In this document: positions 1 through 8,612 of the stretch, one piece after another
Position numbering within the stretch: position 1 is the stretch's first letter
How the letters are laid out: each line of letters opens with the position of its first letter
Origin: Myxococcales bacterium
GTDB lineage: Bacteria; Myxococcota_A; Polyangia; Polyangiales; Polyangiaceae
Length of the DNA stretch: 39,990 nt
Reading direction: 5' to 3'
NCBI GenBank assembly: GCA_013297655.1
Contig: JAAFHV010000057.1
Coordinates: forward strand, 1-39,990
Position numbers and translations under genes: made by a program
Notes under the pieces: model-generated
What the model saw: the letters and a program-made list of their open reading frames with translations, nothing else
What the model was told of the DNA's origin: nothing
The model's database searches: none

Positions 1-738
1 GATGACGACCCCCGCTTCGCTCGCGGGCGGCGGGATCGAGACGCGGCCTTCGGGGGCGTCGTCGGTCTTCGGGGGCGCCTCCATGCGGGCGATGCCCCAA
101 TCAGTCAAGTAGACTTGACCATAATCGCCGACCATCACGTTCGCCGCCTTCACGTCGAGGTGGAGCACCCCGCGATCGTGGGCATACGAGAGCGCGTCGC
201 AGACCTTGGTGAGCACCTCGAGCAGCACGTAGAGCGTGCCCGTATCGAGCGGGCCCTTCGGCAACGTTCGGATCATCGACGACAGCGTGCGGCCGTCGAT
301 GAGCTTCATGAGCAGGCACACGCGGCCGTCCTCGCGCTCGCCCACGTCGTAGACGGGCACGATGTGCGGGTGCTCGAGGAGACCCATGACCTGCGCCTCG
401 CGCAAGAACAGCTTCCGCACCGGCGCCTCGGCGGACAGGTGCCGATGAAGCGTCTTTATCGCGACCTCGCGGCCGATCGAGCGATCCTTGGCGACCGTAA
501 TGACACCCATGCCGCCCTCCGCGAGGGCGCGCTCGCCGTCGAGCCGGCGCACCGTCGGGAGCCGAAGATCTTCCTTCGCTTCGCGCGCTTCGGGAGGCAG
601 ACGTGGGCTCTTGTTGTCGGGGCTCCCGAAGCGCTCGGTGAGGAGCTCGCCGCTGCCGCCCGCGCTGCCACGGCCGTGCATCACCGTCGCCGGGGGTGCA
701 TCGAGGGATCGCTTCGGGTCCGTCTTCGGGCTCGGCAT
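1..738 (-). CDS. Hanks-type Ser/Thr protein kinase, C-terminal part beyond left window edge
   Basis: The reverse strand is open from an ATG at 736-738 to the window edge (246 residues visible); an in-frame TAA lies just upstream of that ATG. After about 60 low-complexity residues comes a kinase N-lobe: glycine-rich loop AEGGMGVI at 73-80, the VAIK lysine at 95, and an RE-containing helix C. The C-lobe follows with the catalytic loop HLDVKAAN (Asp195, Lys197, Asn200) and the metal-binding triplet DWG (Asp213). These residues predict an active kinase phosphorylating Ser/Thr in the cytoplasm. Two deviations are visible: HLD replaces HRD, and DWG replaces DFG. The activation segment ends in a Pro-rich stretch before the edge, so the APE region and any C-terminal sensor or membrane anchor cannot be judged. 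It is divergent from the hydrolase gene, with 101 bp between the two starts. Substrate unknown. Confidence 0.88.
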   Translation of the reverse strand, partial: MPSPKTDPKRSLDAPPATVMHGRGSAGGSGELLTERFGSPDNKSPRLPPEAREAKEDLRLPTVRRLDGERALAEGGMGVITVAKDRSIGREVAIKTLHRHLSAEAPVRKLFLREAQVMGLLEHPHIVPVYDVGEREDGRVCLLMKLIDGRTLSSMIRTLPKGPLDTGTLYVLLEVLTKVCDALSYAHDRGVLHLDVKAANVMVGDYGQVYLTDWGIARMEAPPKTDDAPEGRVSIPPPASEAGVVI

Positions 739-839
739 CGGCGTCGGGAACGAGAAGCTTACCTCTTCTCCCTCCCTTGTGGTGCGGGATCACGGGCCTC
801 ACGAATGCCGACCGGCCCAGCGCGCGCCTTTGCTATCCC

Positions 840-1790
840 ATGCGCGACATGCCCCAAATCCCCCTTCGCGACGGCCACGCGCTCCACTCGTACGTGCTCG
901 GGCGCGGGCCGACGGTGGTCATGGTCCACGGCTTCGCGATGCACGGCGGCATGTGGATCCCCTCGATCTTGCCCCTCGCGGGGCGCTACCGCTTCGTCAT
1001 GCCAGACCTCCGCGGCTTCGGCCGCTCGCGCCACGTGCCCCACACGCGGCGCGACGTGATCGCCGGGTTCGCCGACGATCTCGAGGACATCCTCGACTAC
1101 CTCGGCGAGCGAAAGGTGTACCTCGCCGGCCTCTCGATGGGCGCGCTCACCTCGATGGCGTTCGCGGCCCGCGGCGGCTTCGCGCGGATCAGCGGCTACG
1201 CGAACGTCGATCAGGCGGCGCGCATCCACAACGGCGACGACTACGAGGCTGGCCTCTTCGGCCCCATGCAGAGCGCACGGTTTGCGGAGCTTCGCGCCCT
1301 TCAGGACGCCGTGCTTCCCTACCGCGAGACTCCCTACGAAGCGCTGCCGCGCGACATCCGCGAGCGGATCCGCTTCGCCTTCGCGTCGTTCTTTCACGCC
1401 GCGTTTTTCCCTCCGTTCATGAAGCGCGCGACGGCCGCCGTGCGCTACGAGCCGGTCGCGAAGGCGCTCTTCCCCGTCGATCGCTGGACGTCGTACCTCG
1501 ACTGCCTCGCGGCCTACCTCGACGAGCGGCACGACTTCGAGGCCGCGGTGGCAGCCGCCCACGCCGAGCACCCCGTGCCGCTCACGTTCCTCGTCGGCGA
1601 CGCGTCCGAGATGTATCCCGCCCACGGTCAGGTCGCGCTCGCCGAGCGGGTGAGGAGAGCCTCGTCGCGTCCCGACAACGTGCACATTGCACGGTTCGCC
1701 GCCGGCCACGCGATCCCGATGGAGCGCCCGGTTCGCTTCGCGAAGGTGCTCGACGGCGCGATCCGCGAGGCCACCGCCCACGCGCGCTGA
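840..1790 (+). CDS. alpha/beta-fold hydrolase
   Basis: This 316-residue protein has the usual length and order of motifs for the alpha/beta hydrolase fold: oxyanion-hole HGF at residues 30-32, a following DLRGFGRS turn, the nucleophile elbow GLSMG with Ser99, a probable acid Asp254 in the FLVGD strand, and the catalytic His290 in GHAIPMERP. A lid region of mostly helical residues lies between about 120 and 230. It has no signal peptide and should be cytoplasmic. The family includes esterases, lactonases, haloperoxidase-like and C-C hydrolases, and the sequence alone does not tell which. The start is taken as ATG 840; ATG 849 in the same frame is equally possible, and neither has a strong ribosome binding site. 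It faces the ABC-F gene tail to tail and has no operon partner. Confidence 0.88.
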   Translation: MRDMPQIPLRDGHALHSYVLGRGPTVVMVHGFAMHGGMWIPSILPLAGRYRFVMPDLRGFGRSRHVPHTRRDVIAGFADDLEDILDYLGERKVYLAGLSMGALTSMAFAARGGFARISGYANVDQAARIHNGDDYEAGLFGPMQSARFAELRALQDAVLPYRETPYEALPRDIRERIRFAFASFFHAAFFPPFMKRATAAVRYEPVAKALFPVDRWTSYLDCLAAYLDERHDFEAAVAAAHAEHPVPLTFLVGDASEMYPAHGQVALAERVRRASSRPDNVHIARFAAGHAIPMERPVRFAKVLDGAIREATAHAR

Positions 1791-1818
1791 CCGGCGACCG
1801 CGTCGGTCACGGGACGAG

Positions 1819-1851
1819 AAAAAAGCGCCGCGAGCACGGGCCCGCGGCGCT
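1819..1851 (-). terminator. Rho-independent terminator of the ABC-F gene
   Basis: Read on the minus strand, a perfect 9-bp stem (AGCGCCGCG, 1824-1832, with CGCGGCGCT, 1843-1851) with a 10-nt loop is followed directly by a run of six T and TCTCG. It begins 38 nt after the ABC-F stop codon at 1889-1891. This is a textbook intrinsic terminator for the minus-strand transcript. Confidence 0.85.
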
Positions 1852-1883
1852 GCTATCTGCCGCGAGCACGAGGCCCGCGGCGC
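1825..1883. repeat. duplicated hairpin sequence downstream of the ABC-F gene
   Basis: The core of the terminator hairpin (1827-1850) is repeated at 1859-1883 with a single one-base insertion in the loop. The second copy can still form a 6-bp GCCGCG/CGCGGC stem but lacks a T run. It lies between the ABC-F stop codon and the functional terminator, so the transcript would carry two similar hairpins in tandem. Confidence 0.6.
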
Positions 1884-1888
1884 ACGGC

Positions 1889-3589
<1,701 letters not shown>

Positions 3590-3783
3590 GGCGGCTCTCT
3601 CAGACGCGGGGTAGGGAAGGAAGCAGGAAAACCTGCTCGACGCGCGGCCCCGATACCACGAAATCGGCCCCGTGTCGCCGCCACGAAGACCGTTCGATCG
3701 GCGGGGTCGGCGAGCGGCGGAAACCGGTTCTATCGGCCGCGTCCGCTCCGCCGCTGGAGAGAAGTTCGATCCGCACGGAAACC

Positions 3784-6700
3784 ATGCGATGCTTTTTGGC
3801 TGCCGCCGTGAAAGATCCAGGGCTCTACGTTCAAAGTCTGATCGACCTCCCGAAGCGCCCGAGCGACGAACGCCGGGTGCTTTTTCGCCAGGCGATGGCC
3901 GCGCTCTCTCGCGCGACCGTCGACGACGGGCCCGGCCTCCTCGAGGGCCTCAGCCCCGAAGCCGTCGGCGCAGGTGTGCGCGCCGCCCTCGCCGACGGGC
4001 TCCTCGACGATCTCGATTGGCTCGCGCCTCCCGCCGCCGGCCGCGCGCTTTACTTGCTCGCCGCGGCGCTTCCGGCAGGCAGCGAGCAGCGTGATCTCGG
4101 CCGTCGTGTCCTCTCGAGGCTGTACTCGAGCAACGCGGAGACGTTCCTCGGGATGGCCACCGTGATGGCGATCTCGGGCGGCAAAGGCTTGTCCGCGAGC
4201 GGCACCTTGGCCCGCGTCTCCCTCGTCACGGAGCTCCCGCTCATGCAGGGCCTCGCGGACGGCCCGCTCGCGCTCGCGCTCGTCTCGCGCCGCGAGTTCG
4301 CCCGCGAGTGGATCGTCGCGCCCTCGACCCGCTCCCTCCCGGCACGAAGGCTCGCCGCGCGCCTCCTCGAGCGCGCCGCGCGCGAAGCCGCAAAACGCGC
4401 CTCCCAAGGGGATCCCCACGCGCTCCGTGTCTTTCGCGGCGACGCGATCCAAGCGGCCTTCGCGCGCCTGCTCGCCGATCGCGAGTCGCTCGTGTGGCGC
4501 CACGTCGCCGTCGCGCGAGGGCTCGTCGCGCCGTGGCTCCCCGAGCCGCGCCGCGAGCTCGAGGGGGCGCTCTCGCCCGACCTCACGCCGACCGAATGGC
4601 GCCGCGGCGCCACGTCGATCGCGGCCTATGGCGCGGTCCGCCCCGACGACGCCGAGCGCCTCGCCGTCCGTGTGTTCAAAGGCGAGCTCGTGTCGAAAGA
4701 TCCGGGGGTCGCCGGCGCGTTCGTGTGGGGCCTCCCACGCGTCGCGGAGGCCGAGCCAGACGCCGCGTCGCTGCTCCTGGGCCTCGTGCTTCGAAGCGCC
4801 CCGGAGGAGGTCGCAGAGTCGATTTTGTGGCTCCGCGACGAGCTCGGGCCGAGCCATTTCTTCGACGGGGCCGCGAAGAAGGTGCTCGCCGCGTTCCCGA
4901 CGGGCGCCGTCGACGACGACGGCCTCCGCGACGAGCTGCGCCGCGATCTCGAAGATCCGACGCGCGAACGAGAGCCCCTCCGCAAAGAGCTCGCCCGCGC
5001 CCTCTCCGCGTTCGCCCAAGACAGCGCGCAGGCGGCGCACTCGCGCGGGATGGCTCTCCTCGAGTCGACGAAGGCGGTCGTCTCCGCGCTCGAGGGGATC
5101 CCGGAGAGCCGCGGGGACGCGACGAAACGAAGCGCGGAGCGCAGGGGCACGCTGTCCATCTTGCGCGACCTCGATTTTTCGCTCCTCGAGCGAAACGTGC
5201 TGAGCGACCTCATTCGCCTCGACACGAGCCAGGAGAAGGTCTTGGCCGGCGAGGTCGCGCTCGAGTCGCTCCGCGATCACGTGGCGAGCTTCATGCTCAC
5301 GCAGCAGTTCCCCGAGAGCCGCGCCGAGCAAGCCCCGGAGCCCGAGCCCGCATCGGGGCACGGCCTCGGTCTCGTACGGGTCCGCGCGCTCCTCCACCTC
5401 GTCGACGGCGACACGACGATGATCACGGAGGATGCCACCCGCGCGACGCGACAGAGGCTCCGGTGGCAAAACACCGTCGTCTCGATCCTCGCCTCGATCG
5501 ATCTCGACTCCGCCTCGAAGCTCCGACGTGCCCTCCTCGCGACCCTCGCGCGCGCCCTCGACGCCCTCGTGCGCGCCGAGCAGCTCGACGTGGCCGACGC
5601 GTTCCTCTGCGTCGCCGAGAAGCTCCACCAGGAGGACGACTTTCGCGCCCTCTCGGAGGCTTCGATGAACCCCGACCAGCGGCACACCCTCGGCGAATAC
5701 GCCACGTTCCTCGCCGTATCCGAAAAGCCGAAACAATCCAAAGCGTTGAACCTCAACGTCGGGCCGTACGACTCGCTGTTTCCGCCCCCCGCGGAGGACA
5801 CCGGGCTCCACCTCGTCGGCTTCGGCGCGACGGTCATGCGCGCGGCGGAGGCGGACCCGCGTGTCGCCAAGCTCGCGCGGTTCGCGGACGAGGTGTTCTC
5901 GGAGGGCTCGGCGCGCGGCGAGGCGCTCCGCACGGTGCTCGTGCGGCTCCATGCGGTGCTCGCGGTCATCGCGCGCGCCAAGTCGCTCCGGGGCATGGGC
6001 GCCGGCGTGCAGTCCGACGCCGAGGTCGTGCAAAACTTGGAGTCCACCGTCGTCGCCCTCGCGCAGATCGTGAAAGGGTCGCGCGCACGCCTCCAGGTGG
6101 CTGGCGTGCCGGCGCGCAAGGAGTCGCGGTTCGTCTCCGGAAGCGTGCGTCTGCTGTCCGTCGTCGTCGGCCGCGTTCTCTCCGGCTCCGAGGCCCGCAT
6201 CGCCCCCGAGACACTCGCCGCGTCCCTCGACGAGCTCACCCGCGGCCTGCCGAAGGCGATCTGCGATCTCGTCGTCAAGACAGCCGGCCGCCTGGCGGAT
6301 CTCCCCGTCGATCCCATCCCGGAGGACGACGCGCCCCCCTCCATCGCGAAGCCGGAGGCGCTCCCGTCGTGGCTGCCGGCGCGGCGTGTGCTCGGCGCGT
6401 TCTACGTGCTCCGTCAGCTCGGGGTCGGCGGCGCCGGCTCGGTGTTCGTCGTCCACCGGCTCGAAGATCGCCACGAGCCGAACGCCGAGCGCTTCGCGCT
6501 CAAAGTGCCCGACTACGACGCGAGCGCGGCGCGGAGCCTCTCCGAGGCCGAGTTCATGGACATGTTCCGCTCGGAAGCAACGGCCCTCGTCGCGCTCCCG
6601 CCGCACCCGAACCTCGCTCGCTTCGTCACGTTCGATCTCGCCGCGCGCCCGAAGCCGATCCTCGTGATGGAGCTCGTCGAAGGTCTCACCCTGGAGCTCG

Positions 6701-7257
6701 CGGTCCAGTCGCTCGCGCTCGACATGCCGCGCGTGCTCCGCGCGATGCGCGATTTGCTCACCGGCCTCACCGTGATGCACGACGCCGGTCTCGGTCACCT
6801 CGACGTCAAACCTTCCAACGTGGTGCTCCGCGGAGGCGAGGTCGCGGTGCTCGTCGACTTCGGCCTTTCGGGGCGCAAGCTCCGCCCCGGATGCGCATCG
6901 GGGCCCTACGGCGCGCCGGAGGTGTGGGTTCCCAAAGATCCGAACGCGTCGCCGCTGCCGGCCGACGTGTACGCGTTCGGTTGCCTCGTCTTCGAGGTCG
7001 TCACGAACGATCTTTTGTTCGACGCGGAGGAGGAGGTCGCGCTCGTCTCGAGCCACCTCATGCACGACGGCGGCCCCGCCAAGCTCGGGCGCCTCGCGAA
7101 GGTGCCTGGCTTCGCGCCCCTCGCCGAGCTCATTCGCCAGTGCCTCCGCCGCGATCCGCAAAAACGCATCTCGGTCCCCGCGCTCGCGAAGGCGCTCGAA
7201 GCCGGCTCCCCCGCGCTCGAAGGCCTCGCCTGGCCGGTCGAGCTCCCCGCGGCATGA
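3784..7257 (+). CDS. large protein with C-terminal Ser/Thr kinase domain
   Basis: This 1157-residue protein inverts the usual order: the kinase lies at the C terminus (about 869-1145) behind roughly 865 residues of Ala/Leu/Arg-rich, apparently helical sequence that I do not recognise. In the kinase, the glycine loop GVGGAG is intact, the N-lobe Lys is 907 (FALK), the catalytic loop is HLDVKPSN (Asp1007, Lys1009), DFG starts at Asp1025, and GAPE ends the activation segment, so it should be active. No transmembrane segment or signal peptide is evident, so it is probably cytoplasmic. The N-terminal part may be a HEAT- or TPR-like scaffold or sensor (inference). The called start is ATG 3784; an in-frame GTG at 3808 is an alternative. 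The stop codon overlaps the ATG of the YkgJ-like gene (ATGA), showing translational coupling. Confidence 0.9.
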   Translation: MRCFLAAAVKDPGLYVQSLIDLPKRPSDERRVLFRQAMAALSRATVDDGPGLLEGLSPEAVGAGVRAALADGLLDDLDWLAPPAAGRALYLLAAALPAGSEQRDLGRRVLSRLYSSNAETFLGMATVMAISGGKGLSASGTLARVSLVTELPLMQGLADGPLALALVSRREFAREWIVAPSTRSLPARRLAARLLERAAREAAKRASQGDPHALRVFRGDAIQAAFARLLADRESLVWRHVAVARGLVAPWLPEPRRELEGALSPDLTPTEWRRGATSIAAYGAVRPDDAERLAVRVFKGELVSKDPGVAGAFVWGLPRVAEAEPDAASLLLGLVLRSAPEEVAESILWLRDELGPSHFFDGAAKKVLAAFPTGAVDDDGLRDELRRDLEDPTREREPLRKELARALSAFAQDSAQAAHSRGMALLESTKAVVSALEGIPESRGDATKRSAERRGTLSILRDLDFSLLERNVLSDLIRLDTSQEKVLAGEVALESLRDHVASFMLTQQFPESRAEQAPEPEPASGHGLGLVRVRALLHLVDGDTTMITEDATRATRQRLRWQNTVVSILASIDLDSASKLRRALLATLARALDALVRAEQLDVADAFLCVAEKLHQEDDFRALSEASMNPDQRHTLGEYATFLAVSEKPKQSKALNLNVGPYDSLFPPPAEDTGLHLVGFGATVMRAAEADPRVAKLARFADEVFSEGSARGEALRTVLVRLHAVLAVIARAKSLRGMGAGVQSDAEVVQNLESTVVALAQIVKGSRARLQVAGVPARKESRFVSGSVRLLSVVVGRVLSGSEARIAPETLAASLDELTRGLPKAICDLVVKTAGRLADLPVDPIPEDDAPPSIAKPEALPSWLPARRVLGAFYVLRQLGVGGAGSVFVVHRLEDRHEPNAERFALKVPDYDASAARSLSEAEFMDMFRSEATALVALPPHPNLARFVTFDLAARPKPILVMELVEGLTLELAVQSLALDMPRVLRAMRDLLTGLTVMHDAGLGHLDVKPSNVVLRGGEVAVLVDFGLSGRKLRPGCASGPYGAPEVWVPKDPNASPLPADVYAFGCLVFEVVTNDLLFDAEEEVALVSSHLMHDGGPAKLGRLAKVPGFAPLAELIRQCLRRDPQKRISVPALAKALEAGSPALEGLAWPVELPAA

Positions 7258-7622
7258 CCTTCGGCCTCCCGCCGCTCGAAGGCGTGCCCGCCGCCGACGG
7301 CTCGGATTGTGTCGCCTGCGGCCGCTGCTGCCACCACCAGCCCGAGACGGTGACCCTCCTCGAAGCCGACGAGATTCGAATGGGGGAGCCTCTCCTCACG
7401 CGCCTCACCGTGCTCCACGACCGCCCCCCGTTCTTTCGCTTCGTCAAGAACGACGGCGAAGCTTGCGCCGCGCTCGATCGCTCGGTCGCAGGGAATTACC
7501 CTTGTTCCATCTACGAGGTGCGCCCCGCGGGCTGCCGCGAGGTGGACGCCGGATCGCCGGCTTGCCTCGAGGCGCGGAGCCTCGGACACCTTGGCACGAG
7601 CGTCGATTTCAAACGCGTGTAG
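7254..7622 (+). CDS. YkgJ-family Cys-cluster (zinc/iron-binding) protein
   Basis: This small 122-residue protein has eight cysteines: C19-x2-C22-x2-CC (25-26), C71, C84, C94 and C104. The CxxCxxCC start followed by the YPCSIYEVRPAGCREV block is the pattern of the YkgJ/flagellin-methylase-like family. Its members are thought to bind a metal or Fe-S cluster, and their biochemical role is mostly unknown. The ATG overlaps the stop codon of the upstream kinase in an ATGA arrangement, so the two proteins are probably made together. The kinase may phosphorylate or otherwise partner this protein (inference). The last 14 bp overlap the 3' end of the converging hypothetical gene at 7609-8040. Confidence 0.85.
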   Translation: MTFGLPPLEGVPAADGSDCVACGRCCHHQPETVTLLEADEIRMGEPLLTRLTVLHDRPPFFRFVKNDGEACAALDRSVAGNYPCSIYEVRPAGCREVDAGSPACLEARSLGHLGTSVDFKRV

Positions 7623-8040
7623 GGTGCATCTTTCGTCGCGCGAGCACCACCGCGGCGGCGCGTCCGAGGACGTCGCTCGCGGCGCGCGCGAGATCGAAGA
7701 GGGCGGGGGACTCGGCTTCGTCGACCCGGAGCGCGTGGACCTGGCGCTTCGCCGGCTCGTCGAACCGGAGGGTGGCGAGCGCGCGTCCGCGATCGAAGTC
7801 GAACGACATGCTGCGCACGAAAGCCCCGATTTCGCGCGCCTCGATCCAGGCCCGCACCGGATCGAGCGCGACGAGCACGCCCTCGAGCTCGGGGCCGAGC
7901 ACGTCGATCCCGGGCCCCTCGAACGGCTCGCCACTCGCGCCTTGGCGCGGGACGAGCCGCAGGCGACGCTCGTCGAAATGGGCCTTCCACGAACGAAGGA
8001 CGAGCGAGCTAGGCAGCGCGGTGCCCGTCGCGGCGCTCAC
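7609..8040 (-). CDS. hypothetical protein coupled to the glutaredoxin-like gene
   Basis: This soluble protein of 143 residues is not one I recognise. It has alternating strand-like segments (VLVALDPVRAWI, RALATLRFDE) and a helical C terminus, with no cysteines, signal peptide or membrane segment. Its GTG start (8038-8040) overlaps the TGA stop (8037-8039) of the upstream glutaredoxin-like gene in a GTGA arrangement, which strongly supports its being a real, co-translated gene. It converges on the YkgJ-like gene with a 14-bp overlap. Function unknown; partnership with the glutaredoxin-like protein is inferred from coupling only. Confidence 0.75.
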   Translation of the reverse strand: MSAATGTALPSSLVLRSWKAHFDERRLRLVPRQGASGEPFEGPGIDVLGPELEGVLVALDPVRAWIEAREIGAFVRSMSFDFDRGRALATLRFDEPAKRQVHALRVDEAESPALFDLARAASDVLGRAAAVVLARRKMHPTRV

Positions 8041-8522
8041 GCCCCGTAGAGGGCCTTGTCGAGCTTCCCCGAGACGTCGAACGCGACGAGGCTCGGGTAC
8101 GGGCCCACCGCGTCGCCTGCGACGAACGCGATCGGGAGATCGTCGAACTTCACCTTCGCCTCGCGCATCACGAAGGCGAGGGTGGCCTCGTCGCCGGTCA
8201 CGTCGAGCTTCTCGAAGGTGATGCCCTTCGCGGCGAGGAGCTCCTCCATGCGCGACAGCTCACGCTGGTTGCGATCCTTCTCGAAGTAGATCGTGACGGG
8301 CGCTTGGACCCGAATTTTCTCGACCTTTTTGCTTTCTTTTCGGAGACGGGCGAGGCGCGCTTCGGCCTCTTGGCGTTTGGCGAGCTCTTCGCTCGTGCAG
8401 ACCGGCTCGCCCAGCGTGCGGTTCAGGCGGAGCGCCAAATCGCGCACGACACGGACGGGCATCACGCCGTCGAGGCGGGCGTCGTGGAGGAGCTTTCCGA
8501 GCGAGGTGCGAACGATATCCAT
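8037..8522 (-). CDS. glutaredoxin-fold protein lacking the active-site CxxC
   Basis: In this 161-residue protein, residues 1-70 form a charged helical region ending in a Lys-rich stretch. Residues 73-160 read like a glutaredoxin/thioredoxin fold: strand PVTIYFEKD, helix RELSRMEELLAAKG, strand ITFEKLDVT, and a DDLP segment (127-130) where the cis-proline TVP motif would be. Then come strand IAFVAGDAVGPYPSL, matching the glutaredoxin strand-4/GGYDDL region, and a C-terminal helix. The usual CxxC or CxxS position is occupied by EKDRNQ, and the only cysteine is Cys42 in the N-terminal part, so redox catalysis is unlikely; a binding role is more plausible (inference). GGGAG sits 7 nt before the ATG. 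It is followed by a coupled hypothetical gene and preceded, 90 bp upstream, by the HEAT-repeat gene, so all three may form one transcript. Confidence 0.78.
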   Translation of the reverse strand: MDIVRTSLGKLLHDARLDGVMPVRVVRDLALRLNRTLGEPVCTSEELAKRQEAEARLARLRKESKKVEKIRVQAPVTIYFEKDRNQRELSRMEELLAAKGITFEKLDVTGDEATLAFVMREAKVKFDDLPIAFVAGDAVGPYPSLVAFDVSGKLDKALYGA

Positions 8523-8612
8523 CGCGCTCTCCCTAGCCCGGACGCCTGCGAGCGGAAAGGCGGGCGGCGCACCTGCCCCGAAATCGAGGGCCCCCGGTCG
8601 AGCTGCCCCCGG

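Noticed and set aside
3730-7161. A 1143-codon minus-strand open frame opposite the large kinase
   Set aside because: Its sequence is a charged mirror of the kinase gene codons with no motifs; the plus strand carries the intact kinase domain and a coupled downstream gene.
7254-8522. A defence island built from kinase, Cys-cluster and glutaredoxin-like genes
   Set aside because: No nuclease, helicase, reverse transcriptase or toxin gene is present, and the genes lie on opposite strands, so the grouping has no support beyond proximity.
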